From the NCBI RefSeq assembly GCF_020329435.1, contig NZ_JAGKJK010000007.1, positions 62,001 to 126,000 on the forward strand: 64,000 nucleotides of DNA, given 5' to 3'. Below, piece by piece: positions 33,183-42,410 of this stretch. The translations under genes and the position numbers were made by a program. Positions within the stretch are counted from its first letter, which is position 1; every line of letters begins with the position of its first letter. This stretch comes from Bradyrhizobium hereditatis. GTDB lineage: Bacteria > Pseudomonadota > Alphaproteobacteria > Rhizobiales > Xanthobacteraceae. Under the pieces are notes generated by a model. That model saw only the letters and a list, made by a program, of their open reading frames with translations. It did no database searches and was not told the DNA's origin.

Positions 33183-34382
33183 ATGGCCGGCAACGACCAG
33201 ATGGACCAGGATGCGATAGCCGCCCAATGGGAGGCGTCGCTCGATTCCGAAGATCCCGCGGCGGCCGCGGAAGAAGCTGCCGCCAATGAACTCTCCGAGA
33301 GCATGGCGCTGCAATGGGCAGCCATGGTCGAGGATGGCGGCCGGGAATTCGGCAACAAGAACTCCGGCGAGCGGGTTCTGTCGCAGGAAGAAATCGACAA
33401 TCTGCTCGGCTTCACCGTCGGCGACGTCAATCTCGACGACCATTCCGGCATTCGCGCCATCATCGACTCCGCGATGGTGTCCTACGAGCGTCTGCCGATG
33501 CTCGAAATCGTGTTCGACCGCCTGGTGCGGTTGATGACCACGAGCTTGCGCAACTTCACCTCCGACAACGTCGAAGTCTCGCTCGACCGCATCACCTCGG
33601 TCCGCTTCGGCGACTACATGAATTCAATCCCGCTGCCCGCGGTGCTCAGCGTGTTCAAGGCCGAGGAGTGGGAGAATTTCGGCCTCGCGACGGTCGATTC
33701 CAGCCTGATCTATTCGATCATCGACGTGCTGCTCGGCGGCCGGCGCGGCCAGACCTCGCTGCGCATCGAGGGCCGGCCCTACACCACGATCGAGACCAAT
33801 CTGGTCAAGCGGCTGGTCGAGGTGGTGCTCGCCGATGCAGAGCAGGCGTTCCGCCCGCTGTCGCCGGTGACGTTCTCGATTGACCGGCTGGAAACCAATC
33901 CGCGCTTCGCTGCGATCTCAAGGCCTGCCAACGCCGCGATCCTGGTGCGGCTGCGCATCGACATGGAAGACCGCGGCGGCAACATCGAACTGCTGCTGCC
34001 TTACGCGACCATCGAGCCGATCCGCCCGGTTCTGCTGCAGATGTTCATGGGCGAAAAGTTCGGCCGTGATCCGATCTGGGAAGGGCATTTCGCGACCGAA
34101 GTAGCGCAGGCCGAGATTTCGGTCGATGCGGTGCTGTATGAAGCCGACATTCCGCTCAAGCATCTGATGAAGCTGAAAGTCGGCGACACTCTGCCGCTCG
34201 AGATGCGCCCCGATGCGCTGGTCTCAGTCCGCTGCGGCAACGTCACGCTGACCGAAGGACGAATGGGCCGGGTCGGCGACCGCGTCGCCATTCGCGTCAC
34301 CAAGCAGTTGCGCAAGCCGAATACCACCTTCGCGATGTTCGAGAAGGCCGATGAACAGACCAAGTTGATGGAGGCACAATGA
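33183..34382 (+). CDS. fliM: Flagellar motor switch protein FliM
   Basis: A 399-residue FliM. The CheY-P-binding motif LSQEEIDNLLGF is at about residues 66-77 rather than at the extreme N-terminus; before it lies an extra acidic segment with DQDAIAAQWEASLDSED. The middle domain and SpoA-type C-terminal domain (KLKVGDTLPLEMRPDALVSV) are intact. It forms the C-ring and sets rotation direction. It is 18 bases after fliL and overlaps the next gene by 4 bases. Confidence 0.95.
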   Translation: MAGNDQMDQDAIAAQWEASLDSEDPAAAAEEAAANELSESMALQWAAMVEDGGREFGNKNSGERVLSQEEIDNLLGFTVGDVNLDDHSGIRAIIDSAMVSYERLPMLEIVFDRLVRLMTTSLRNFTSDNVEVSLDRITSVRFGDYMNSIPLPAVLSVFKAEEWENFGLATVDSSLIYSIIDVLLGGRRGQTSLRIEGRPYTTIETNLVKRLVEVVLADAEQAFRPLSPVTFSIDRLETNPRFAAISRPANAAILVRLRIDMEDRGGNIELLLPYATIEPIRPVLLQMFMGEKFGRDPIWEGHFATEVAQAEISVDAVLYEADIPLKHLMKLKVGDTLPLEMRPDALVSVRCGNVTLTEGRMGRVGDRVAIRVTKQLRKPNTTFAMFEKADEQTKLMEAQ

Positions 34383-34819
34383 GTCATTCCCTTGGCATTG
34401 TAATCGAGAGTCTGGTGGCGGTGCTGCTGATGCTCACGATCGGCTATTGCATGCTGCTCAACAAGCGGCTGAAGCGCCTGAAAGCGGACGAACAATCGCT
34501 CAAGGCCACGATCGCGGAACTGATCACGGCGACCGAAATCGCCGAGCGGGCGATCGGCGGCCTCAAGCACACCGTGCGAGACGTCAACGAGAATCTCGGC
34601 AGCCAGCTCACGGCGGCGACGCAGATGGCCGGGCATCTGAAGAGCATGCTCGCCGAAGGCGATGGCGTCATTCGTCGTCTGTCCAAGATCGCGATCGCGG
34701 CGCGGCCCTCGCAGGAAGCCGAATCGGCGGCGGCGCCCACGGTCTCTTCCGCCAAGGCGGTCGCAGCTGCCGCTGAAGCGTTCTCCGAACGCCGAAGGGC
34801 CAATGGCCTCGCCGCATGA
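34379..34819 (+). CDS. DUF6468 membrane-anchored coiled-coil protein
   Basis: A 146-residue protein. One N-terminal TM segment (IVIESLVAVLLMLTIGYCML) is followed by a heptad-rich helix (LNKRLKRLKADEQSLKATIA and onward to ~residue 95) and an Ala/Ser-rich tail. DUF6468 proteins are found between fliM and motE in alphaproteobacteria. The function is not established; the layout suggests an inner-membrane partner of FliL/MotE. It overlaps both neighbours by ATGA, so production is tightly coupled. Confidence 0.82.
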   Translation: MSHSLGIVIESLVAVLLMLTIGYCMLLNKRLKRLKADEQSLKATIAELITATEIAERAIGGLKHTVRDVNENLGSQLTAATQMAGHLKSMLAEGDGVIRRLSKIAIAARPSQEAESAAAPTVSSAKAVAAAAEAFSERRRANGLAA

Positions 34820-35586
34820 AATCGTTTCGCGACATCCGTGTCATTCCAGTCGTGCTGGTCGCGATCTTCGGCCTTGCGGTGCTGAAGGTCGCCGGCCTCG
34901 TGATCGATGGCGGATACGTGTTTGCTTATCAGGCCAGCCAGCCGGCGAAGCGCTCCTGGGCGCAGGACAATCTAGGCTATCCCGGCGGCGCGAAGTCCGA
35001 TCCCTCCGACATCACCGGGTCGGTCAAGAAGGAAGAAGCACCGAAGCCGGCCGCGCCCGCCACCGAGGCGCCGAAGCCCGACGGCGTCGTGGTGTTTCCT
35101 GATCAGAACCCGCAATCGGTATCGCCGTCGGAGCGCGCCATCCTGGAACGGCTGCAGGCCCGGCGCCAGGAATTGGAGCAGCGCGCACGTGAAATTGAAA
35201 TTCGGGAAAATCTTTTGAAGTCCGCCGAGAAGCGCATCGAGGGGCGCGTCGAGGAAATGAAGGCCACTGAGGCGCGGATATCGACCGCCAGCGGACAGAA
35301 GGCCGAACAGGATGCCGCCCGCTTCAAGGGCATCATCACGATGTACGAGGGCATGAAGCCGAAGGACGCTGCCAAGGTGTTCGACCGGCTGGAAATGTCC
35401 GTGCTCTATGAAATCGCATCGCAAATTGCGCCGCGGAAGATGTCGGACATTCTGGGCTTGATGCAGCCGGAAGCCGCCGAACGGCTGACGGTCGAACTGG
35501 CCCGCCGCGCCGGCGCCGACAAATCCGCTCCCGTGGCCGAGCTGCCGAAAATCGAAGGCAAGATTCTGCAGCCCAGGCCCAATTAG
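34816..35586 (+). CDS. motE: MotE-family motility chaperone
   Basis: A 256-residue protein with an N-terminal signal or anchor (VIPVVLVAIFGLAVLKVAGL), a Pro/Lys-rich linker, a coiled coil (RLQARRQELEQRAREIEIRE) and a C-terminal MgtE-N-like domain with MYEGMKPKDAAKVFDRLEMS and EIASQIAPRKMSDILG. MotE of Sinorhizobium is a periplasmic chaperone that stabilises MotC. It is the last gene of the operon. Confidence 0.87.
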   Translation: MKSFRDIRVIPVVLVAIFGLAVLKVAGLVIDGGYVFAYQASQPAKRSWAQDNLGYPGGAKSDPSDITGSVKKEEAPKPAAPATEAPKPDGVVVFPDQNPQSVSPSERAILERLQARRQELEQRAREIEIRENLLKSAEKRIEGRVEEMKATEARISTASGQKAEQDAARFKGIITMYEGMKPKDAAKVFDRLEMSVLYEIASQIAPRKMSDILGLMQPEAAERLTVELARRAGADKSAPVAELPKIEGKILQPRPN

Positions 35587-35607
35587 TTGACGCCCAGTTG
35601 ACCCGCG

Positions 35608-36051
35608 TCAGAACCTGCGAGGCCCCGACGAAACGAATGAGCGGTGGGCTACCGAAAGGGCACCGCGCTCGTTGGTTTCGAGGGCGATCTTCTGCGCCAG
35701 CATCACATCGCCCGCGACAAGGTCTCCGTCCGGGACGAAGCACCATTTGCAGACATGGTGGCCGGTGCTGTTGAGCTCCTCGATGTTCGTCTGCGTGCCG
35801 TGATGAATCCGATACCGTGTCCCGGTGTCGCTCCCGACGACATCGAAATATCGGAATCGCTCGTAGCTGGCACGTTGCTTCGGCGAGAGCCAGCTCTTCA
35901 AGAGCGCCAGCGCTCGCGCCTCAGTCTCGTAGCGGAACGATCTGCTGCTGGAGCTGGACCGCGCCACTACCAGCGAAAGCGCCGATAGCAGCACGGTGCC
36001 GAGCAAGGCCAGAATGAACGAGCATATCGCAAGCGCGATCTGCTGGGTCAC
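35608..36051 (-). CDS. Uncharacterised single-span membrane protein
   Basis: A 147-residue protein with an N-terminal TM segment (IALAICSFILALLGTVLLSA) and a soluble part with FRYFDVVGSDTGTRYRIHHG, VCKWCFVPDGDLVAGDVMLA and QKIALET. The last segments are, as I remember, a recurring C-terminal module in Bradyrhizobium proteins. The CKWC pair could bind metal or form a disulfide. The function is unknown. Confidence 0.7.
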   Translation of the reverse strand: MTQQIALAICSFILALLGTVLLSALSLVVARSSSSSRSFRYETEARALALLKSWLSPKQRASYERFRYFDVVGSDTGTRYRIHHGTQTNIEELNSTGHHVCKWCFVPDGDLVAGDVMLAQKIALETNERGALSVAHRSFVSSGPRRF

Positions 36052-36056
36052 TGCCG

Positions 36057-36278
36057 TCAGCCGCCGACGAGACGCGGATAAAAGAGCGTTTCCTCCGCCG
36101 TTGGGTCGAAGGAGCGGATAACCCGTTGCTCGCCGGGCCCCGATCGTACCGCTGCCGTAAAGCCAGCGCCGGTCAATTCCTTGAACCGCCGCTCGGCCTT
36201 TTCGACCTCCACGCGATCATGGACGTCGAATGTATGGCGGGTGTCGCCGGTACGATCCATCACGATCTGGGTTGCCAT
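36057..36278 (-). CDS. Small conserved hypothetical protein
   Basis: A 73-residue soluble protein: ATQIVMDRTGDTRHTFD, AERRFKELTGAGFTAAVR and DPTAEETLFYPRLVGG. The pattern is familiar from rhizobial genomes as a short protein of unknown function. ATG 36278 was preferred over 36287. It lies 5 bases upstream of the membrane-protein gene, so the two likely form an operon. Confidence 0.72.
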   Translation of the reverse strand: MATQIVMDRTGDTRHTFDVHDRVEVEKAERRFKELTGAGFTAAVRSGPGEQRVIRSFDPTAEETLFYPRLVGG

Positions 36279-36581
36279 TTCACGCACTCCGATTGGCTGC
36301 CTGAGGCAGGTTTGGCAGACCCGGGGGCGCTGGTTGATCGACTGCCGGCCGCGTAGCCCGGGTCTATGATCTTCCTAAAACGGGACGCCTGATGTTGGTT
36401 CCAATCATCTGGCGATAATGATTCTGAGCGCAGTGCGTGGCGATACGATGACAAGGTGCGGCGCCTGCGAGCTCGGTTGATAGGCCCGAAAGAGATCGTA
36501 TTTGGTCGATCGGTCAGGTGTGCTGCCTGCGCCGGCAGCAGGCGTCCAATCTGCCCTTCTAACGAAATCAATGAGTTGACG

Positions 36582-36597
36582 TTAACAAAGCCTTAAG
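36582..36597 (+). promoter_or_regulatory. CtrA-type site upstream of the TPR gene
   Basis: TTAA-CAAAGCC-TTAAG matches TTAA-N7-TTAA exactly, 77 bases before the TPR gene start. The rest of the 395-base spacer (36279-36673) shows no gene or repeat. Confidence 0.7.
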
Positions 36598-36673
36598 TCG
36601 GCCAATCCAAGATTCAAACCCAAAGGCGAGAGAGCTTCGCCGCAGAACTCATTGGGGCCGCGAGATTTCCTGG

Positions 36674-39600
36674 ATGGGGCAAAGGGCTGCCGCTGGAACT
36701 GGGTCGCAGGGCCGCGCCTTGGCGTGGGCGGCCCGGTTTTGCCTCGTCCGGCCGCTTGCCCTTCTCCTGCTGCTCGCCGGCCTGACGTTTTCGCAGGCCT
36801 GCCGGGCCGACGATCCGGTCCGGGGGGAGGCGACGTTTACGGCGGGAGGCGGCTTCGCACGGCTGGTGCTGAAGCTGGCAGAGGACGTCGAATCCGACGT
36901 TACGACCGCCGGTTCGATCATCATTATCCGTTTCAAGCGCCCGGTAGATATTCCCGTCGATAAATTGTCGGACGCTGTCCCCGATTATGTCGGCCCGGCG
37001 CGGCGCGACCCCGACGGTACGGCGATCCGGCTGTCGCTGGCCCGGCGAGCAACCGTCAACACGATGACGGCGGCCGAGCGGATTTTCGTCGACTTCCTGC
37101 CCGATAGCTGGACCGGCCCGCCACCGCCGCTTCCTTCAGCGGTCGTGCGCGAACTCGCCGAGCGGGCGCGTGCCGCCGAGCGCGCGCTTCGCGCCCAGCT
37201 TGCAGTCGCTGCCGCGAAGAAGAGGCCACCGGTGCGCGTCCGTGCCTCGGTGCAACCAACATTCGTGCGCTTCGTGTTCGAGGTACCTGAGGGCGTCAAT
37301 GTCTCGTCGGTTCTGAACGAGCAGAAGCTGACGCTGCAGTTCAATAGCGTGCTCAATTTCGATCTGGCCGACGCCAAGGTGGCGGCGCCGCCGAACGTCG
37401 CGTCGATCAGCCAACGGGCCGATGTCGATTCTTCCGCCGTCGACATCCTGCTGATCGGCGAGGTCGACGTACATTCTTTCCGCGAGGAAAAGAATTATGT
37501 GATCGACGTTGCCTTCCAGCAGGCGGAAAAGCCTGCCGCCTTGGCCGAGGTGCAGGCTGCGGCCAAGCCGATCGCACCAGCCAAACCGGGGCCGACCTCG
37601 CGGGTTTCGCGCGACAAGGCACTGAAGGAATCGCCGCCACCGCAGCAGCCGGCGGAGATTCCACCCGCCACCTCGGAGATGATTGCCGAACAGGCCAAGA
37701 TCGAGATCAAGCCCCCGCAGGTAACCGACGCGCCGGCCGCGGCGACAACGCCGGCCGTCGAAAAGTCGATGCCGGCGGGTGATATCGCCACTCCCGCGAG
37801 CGAGAAACTGGCAGCCGCGCCGCAAAAATCATCGGCACCGGCCGAAGCCGCGAAAGCGACGCAGCGCGCTGAACAGATCCAGGCCACCGCAGCCGAAGTG
37901 CCGAAGCCCATCGCAATGCCCGTCGAGCCGCCAAAGACGGCAGCTCCGGTCGCATCGAATCCGACGCCGGAAAGTGGCGCCAAGGCCGCCGCCATCGAGG
38001 CGAGGCGTGACAGCGACGGGCTGCACGTTACATTCTCCTTTGCTGCGCCAACCCCGGCTGCACTGTTCCGCCGCGCCGACACCGTGTGGCTGGTGTTCGA
38101 TCATACCAAGCCGATCGATATCGAACCGATCCGCTCCAAGGCCGGCGCCATCATTGGCGATGTCAGCCGACTGCCGCTGGAAAAAGGCCAGGCCATCCGC
38201 ATCCGCCTCAACCGGCCGCAGATCCCCTCGCTCGAAAGCGAAAGCCGCTCGAAGGGTGCGGAGTGGACGCTGACCTTCGCCGATCGCGGGCAGACGCCGC
38301 AGCTGCCGCTGACGGTGCTGCGGAATATTACCGATCCCGCGCTCGCCAACGTCACCGTGCCGCTCACCAATCCCGGCGCGATGCACCGGCTCGTCGATCC
38401 CGACGCCGGCGATACGCTGCTGATCGTCACCGCGGCGCCACCGACCCGTGGCCTGATCAAGCGGCACGATTTCGTCGAACTGTCGCTCCTGGAATCGGTG
38501 CATGGCGTGGCGGTGCACCCAAATTCCGACGACATCAACGCCGAGGTCGGCTCCGACAAGGTGATGCTCGGCCGGCCCGGCGGATTGACCCTGTCGTCCG
38601 CCGACGTCTCGGCCGAACGCGCCACCGCGGCGGTGAGGCCGCTGTTCGACGCCAATGAATGGCGCAAGAACCGGGAAGAGAAGTTCTTTCCGCGCCTGGA
38701 TGCCTTGATCAAGGCCGCAGCCACAGCAGGACCCGAGCAAAAGTCCCACGCCCGCCTCGACCTGGCGAACTTCTACATGTCGCGCGGCATGTATCAGGAG
38801 GCGAGGGGGATGACCAATCTCATCCTCTCCGAGAGCAACCAGGGGACCGAAGATCCCGCCGTGGTCATGGTGCACGCGGTCGCCAGCATCCTGATCGGTC
38901 ATCCCGAGCAGGCGCTGAAGGATCTTGCCAATCCGGCGATCGGCAACGGCTATGATTCCCAATTGTGGAAGGGGTTCGCCTTTGCCCGTCAGGAGAAATG
39001 GGCGGACGCGCGTGAAAAGTTCAAGAACGCCGAATTCTCGATTGCCGCGCTGCCGCTGGAGTTGCAGCGCATCGTCGCGGCCGACGCGATGCGGGCCTCG
39101 CTCGAGGTCAAGGATTATGGCGGGGCGTCGCGGCGTCGCAGCGAACTCGAGGTGATCGGCGTCCCCAGCGAGATGAAGCCGGAGATCGCGGTGCTGCGCG
39201 GACGCCTCGCCGAGGCACTGGGACACGACAAGGACGCGCTCGACGCCTACAGGTTCGCGGTACAGTCGCGCGACCGGCAGGCGTCGGCGGAAGCGAGGCT
39301 CTTGCAGGCGCTGCTGCGGCACAAGCGCGGCGAACTCGGGCAGGCCGAGTTGATCAGCGAACTGGAAGCGCTGTCGGTCATCTGGCGCGGCGATACGATC
39401 GAGTTGAAGGCGCTGAACAAGCTGACCCAGCTCTACGCCGAAAGCGGACGCTATGCCGACGCGCTCGGCGCCGCCAAGACTGCAACCAAGCTGCAGCCCA
39501 ATTCCGAACTGTCGCGGCAGGCCCAGGATGCCGCGTCCGCGCTGTTCTCGGAACTTTATCTCGGCCCCAAGGGCGACGAGATGAAGCCGGTCGACGCGCT

Positions 39601-40441
39601 CGCCATGTTCTATGAGTATCGTGAATTGACGCCAATCGGCCGGCGCGGCGACGAGATGATCCGGCGTCTCGCAGACCGGCTCGCAGCGATCGACCTGCTC
39701 GATCAGGCCGCAGAGCTACTTCAGTATCAGGTCGACAAGCGGCTGGAGGGGGCCGCGCGCGCACAGGTGGCCGCGCGCCTTGCCATGGTCTATCTGACCG
39801 CGCGCAAGCCTGACCGGGCAATCACCGCGCTCCGCCTGACCCGGATCGCCGATCTCTCGGGCGAATTGCGACAGCAGCGGCTGCTGCTGGAGGCGCGGGC
39901 CCAGAGTGATGTCGGGCGCCACGACCTTGCGCTCGATATCATCTCCAACATCACGGGCCGCGAAGCGATCCGGCTGCGTTCGGACATCTACTGGGCGTCG
40001 CGGCAGTGGCGCGAGGCCTCCGAGCAGATCGAGCTGTACTATGGCGACCGCTGGCGGGATTTCAAACCGCTGAACGCCATTGAGAAGAGCGACATGATCC
40101 GCGCCGTAGTCGGCTATGCGCTGGCCGAGGATGCAATCGGCCTGGCTCGCTTCCGGGAGAAATATGCGCCCCTGATGACAGGCGAGGCCGACCGGTTCGC
40201 GTTCGATACCGCGAGCAAGCCGGCTGCCTCCAGCAGCGCTGAATTCTCAGAGATCGCCAGGATGGCCGCCAGCGTCGATACGCTCGACGGCTTCATCCGT
40301 GAAATGAAGGTCCGCTTCCCGGACGCTACCGCCCGCGCGCCGGGCCCGCCTGAAACGTCGGGGGGTGAGCCGGTGCACACCGGCGCCTTGCCGGCGATCG
40401 TCGGTGTCAGGAAGATCGACCTGTCGAAGCGGGCCAAGTAG
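36674..40441 (+). CDS. Large exported TPR protein of the flagellar region
   Basis: A 1255-residue protein. A signal peptide (LALLLLLAGLTFSQACRA) is followed by a beta-rich domain to ~residue 280 (FARLVLKLAEDVESDVTTAG, FKRPVDIPVDKLSD) resembling AMIN-type envelope modules. A Pro/Ala/Lys linker spans ~280-430, and a second beta-rich domain (DGLHVTFSFAAPTPAALFRR) runs to ~650. The rest is an alpha-solenoid of TPR-like pairs. It is probably periplasmic and may bind peptidoglycan or flagellar rings. Its CtrA-type site and place after motE suggest a motility role. The start has no strong ribosome binding site. Confidence 0.82.
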   Translation: MGQRAAAGTGSQGRALAWAARFCLVRPLALLLLLAGLTFSQACRADDPVRGEATFTAGGGFARLVLKLAEDVESDVTTAGSIIIIRFKRPVDIPVDKLSDAVPDYVGPARRDPDGTAIRLSLARRATVNTMTAAERIFVDFLPDSWTGPPPPLPSAVVRELAERARAAERALRAQLAVAAAKKRPPVRVRASVQPTFVRFVFEVPEGVNVSSVLNEQKLTLQFNSVLNFDLADAKVAAPPNVASISQRADVDSSAVDILLIGEVDVHSFREEKNYVIDVAFQQAEKPAALAEVQAAAKPIAPAKPGPTSRVSRDKALKESPPPQQPAEIPPATSEMIAEQAKIEIKPPQVTDAPAAATTPAVEKSMPAGDIATPASEKLAAAPQKSSAPAEAAKATQRAEQIQATAAEVPKPIAMPVEPPKTAAPVASNPTPESGAKAAAIEARRDSDGLHVTFSFAAPTPAALFRRADTVWLVFDHTKPIDIEPIRSKAGAIIGDVSRLPLEKGQAIRIRLNRPQIPSLESESRSKGAEWTLTFADRGQTPQLPLTVLRNITDPALANVTVPLTNPGAMHRLVDPDAGDTLLIVTAAPPTRGLIKRHDFVELSLLESVHGVAVHPNSDDINAEVGSDKVMLGRPGGLTLSSADVSAERATAAVRPLFDANEWRKNREEKFFPRLDALIKAAATAGPEQKSHARLDLANFYMSRGMYQEARGMTNLILSESNQGTEDPAVVMVHAVASILIGHPEQALKDLANPAIGNGYDSQLWKGFAFARQEKWADAREKFKNAEFSIAALPLELQRIVAADAMRASLEVKDYGGASRRRSELEVIGVPSEMKPEIAVLRGRLAEALGHDKDALDAYRFAVQSRDRQASAEARLLQALLRHKRGELGQAELISELEALSVIWRGDTIELKALNKLTQLYAESGRYADALGAAKTATKLQPNSELSRQAQDAASALFSELYLGPKGDEMKPVDALAMFYEYRELTPIGRRGDEMIRRLADRLAAIDLLDQAAELLQYQVDKRLEGAARAQVAARLAMVYLTARKPDRAITALRLTRIADLSGELRQQRLLLEARAQSDVGRHDLALDIISNITGREAIRLRSDIYWASRQWREASEQIELYYGDRWRDFKPLNAIEKSDMIRAVVGYALAEDAIGLARFREKYAPLMTGEADRFAFDTASKPAASSSAEFSEIARMAASVDTLDGFIREMKVRFPDATARAPGPPETSGGEPVHTGALPAIVGVRKIDLSKRAK

Positions 40442-40540
40442 CGGATTCGGCCTCAGCTTCGGCCAACTTTTGACGAGTTGACGCATTAGGGACGATGTCA
40501 GCGCCGCCCTGGCGCATAACCGCAATCGTCTAGCCGTCCA

Positions 40541-40918
40541 ATGCCGCTGACCCGAGACCGAATCATAGGACATGACAACGAACGCCTCGCGTTCAGGTTC
40601 ACCATGCTGAACAACACTGACACGGTCGAGTGCCAGATCAGCGACGCCGCATTGGACGAACTTGGTGGCGTGAAGGGTACGGAGAGCATGGCGCGGCAGG
40701 CGCAATTTCTCTCGTTGAGGGACGCCGTCGAGGGCATTGCATCCGAGATTTTCGACAAAGGGCCGTGTGTGAAAGGCCAGGTCGTCAGGATATTCACCAA
40801 GCACATTCAGAAATCGCCGCCGCCACTGGCCGAGCCGATCGCGGCCGATCCGGATACGGAAAACGCTGCTTCGCTGCGGGTCATTGCCGAAACGAGGCCG
40901 GCAAGCGCGGCGCAATAA
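40541..40918 (+). CDS. DUF1488-like protein
   Basis: A 125-residue protein with the DUF1488 layout: LAFRFTMLNNTDTVECQIS, DAALDELGG and FLSLRDAVEGIASEIFD, followed by a short low-complexity tail. The family has no established function. The ATG start at 40541 lacks a clear ribosome binding site. It stands alone between the TPR gene and a converging gene. Confidence 0.65.
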   Translation: MPLTRDRIIGHDNERLAFRFTMLNNTDTVECQISDAALDELGGVKGTESMARQAQFLSLRDAVEGIASEIFDKGPCVKGQVVRIFTKHIQKSPPPLAEPIAADPDTENAASLRVIAETRPASAAQ

Positions 40919-40967
40919 CGCGCCGCACCGTAAACACTCTGGGGACCGCGTGGCGGCGCCGTGTTGC

Positions 40968-41891
40968 TCAAGGACCCGGAGTAACCCAAGCGGTTGCGAT
41001 CATGCCTTTCGAATCCAGCCCGATCCGCCAATGCGACGCGCCGTTTTCGTGTCTGACGGAGTAGACGTCCTCGCCCTGGGAGCCCACTCCGAGGAATCTG
41101 ACCGACTCGACAGCGCGCAATTCGGTAAGGCCGAGCTGCAGGTTTGGTAATTGCTGGCGGGTAGCTTCGGCCAGCGCCGCGCTCATCTCGTCGTAATTGG
41201 GCTTGCCGCTGATGATCCCGTCAATGAGCCGGCGAAGGGCTGCCTCCGTTCCCGGGCTTGCGGTCTGGCTTTTCACTTTCTCCGCCGTCCTGCTTGCAAT
41301 CTGCTGCGCTGTTGCTGCGTCAACGCGTTGCATCGGAAAATTCCCGCCACCCTGATGCAAGATGACCGATGCTGCTGGCCCTCGTCCATCCCGGACGAAC
41401 GTGATCTGTGCATCGACGACGTCAGCAAAGAATTCGGTTGGGCTCTGCGCATAGAACGGGACTTGTTGTTGCCCGGTCAGACGGGCGAGCAAATGATCCG
41501 CCTCGCGCGTAACCGTGAAAAGGGCGTTGTCATCGAGCTGGTAGAAACCGGCATAACCGTCGAGAATTGCCGCATCTACGGCGACCTTCTGGCGCGAGGT
41601 CTGGCCCGCGGGACTGCTGCCGGGCGGTAGCGATTCTGCGGACGAGGCAGTCTGCCCGTTGCTGGACTGAATTCTCGCAGCAAGGGCGTTCCAGTCCCGA
41701 CAGCCAAGGATCTTGGCAATCAGCTCCAATGCCTCGCTGTGGGTGATGGAAACGGATCTGGCGTTCAGCGCTTCACGTAGCGTTTGCGCCATAGCTTTTG
41801 CGTCGCGGAAATCGCGCATGGGACGATCCTCTGCATCGACGAACGGAAAGATGTCAGGAGCTTGCGTTGCTGACCCGTTCGCTCGGGACAT
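40968..41891 (-). CDS. Glyoxalase_8-like plus DUF3471-like domain protein
   Basis: A 307-residue protein. Residues ~25-75 (RDFRDAKAMAQTLREALNAR, THSEALELIAKILGCRDWNA) match a short N-terminal domain annotated as glyoxalase-related in many rhizobia. Residues ~105-180 (LDGYAGFYQLDDNALFTVTR, FFADVVDAQITFVRDGRG) resemble DUF3471, which is often attached to beta-lactamase-like proteins. The last ~70 residues are unassigned. No catalytic residues are obvious. ATG 41819 (MRDFRDAK) is a credible alternative start. Confidence 0.65.
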   Translation of the reverse strand: MSRANGSATQAPDIFPFVDAEDRPMRDFRDAKAMAQTLREALNARSVSITHSEALELIAKILGCRDWNALAARIQSSNGQTASSAESLPPGSSPAGQTSRQKVAVDAAILDGYAGFYQLDDNALFTVTREADHLLARLTGQQQVPFYAQSPTEFFADVVDAQITFVRDGRGPAASVILHQGGGNFPMQRVDAATAQQIASRTAEKVKSQTASPGTEAALRRLIDGIISGKPNYDEMSAALAEATRQQLPNLQLGLTELRAVESVRFLGVGSQGEDVYSVRHENGASHWRIGLDSKGMIATAWVTPGP

Positions 41892-42134
41892 GAGGAAAGC
41901 CTTAAAGCGCGGCTCGATACGTTCGCCATACCCTTGGGAGGAGGGTGCAAGCAGCGGGTCGTATCCACCCGCCGAATTTGTGCGCCGGCGATCCCGGTCT
42001 TGTCAATCGGGAAGGCGGACAGAATGGAGCCATCGAGCGCGACGAGATGGCGCGCGTCGCTCGGTCGCCCCTCGACAGATGTGCGGCAAAGCGGCACCCT
42101 GCGGGGAAACAATTTGACGGAGGATGTCGCCACG

Positions 42135-42371
42135 ATGAGCAAGCCTGCCAAAACCGAAGCTGAACTCATTGCGATGGCGCGGGCCGAGCTGAAGGCCCAC
42201 CTCGATTGTCCCGATGGCATCGAGATCTCCGTGATCCGCGACGGCGACAGCTGGGAATTCCGCGCGAGGGCGGAAGAGGCGACGATCGCCAAACCAGGTT
42301 ACCCCGAATGCGTCGCCATGCTGGTCCAGATCGGCGATCACCTCAGCAAGCAGTATAGCTTCAAGGAGTAA
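42135..42371 (+). CDS. Small conserved hypothetical protein
   Basis: A 78-residue soluble protein (AELIAMARAELKAHLDCPDG, SWEFRARAEEATIAKPGYPE). It has no signal or membrane segment; balanced charge and a helix-strand-helix layout suggest a real fold. It starts at ATG 42135 after ACGGAGGATGTC. The function is unknown. Confidence 0.68.
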   Translation: MSKPAKTEAELIAMARAELKAHLDCPDGIEISVIRDGDSWEFRARAEEATIAKPGYPECVAMLVQIGDHLSKQYSFKE

Positions 42372-42410
42372 GGCGCGAACGTCGGGCCCGATCCTGACGG
42401 TTCGATTCCA

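Noticed and set aside
37829..39322. 497-codon open frame antisense to the TPR gene
   Set aside because: Low-complexity Arg/Gly/His-rich antisense frame opposite a gene with clear domain structure.
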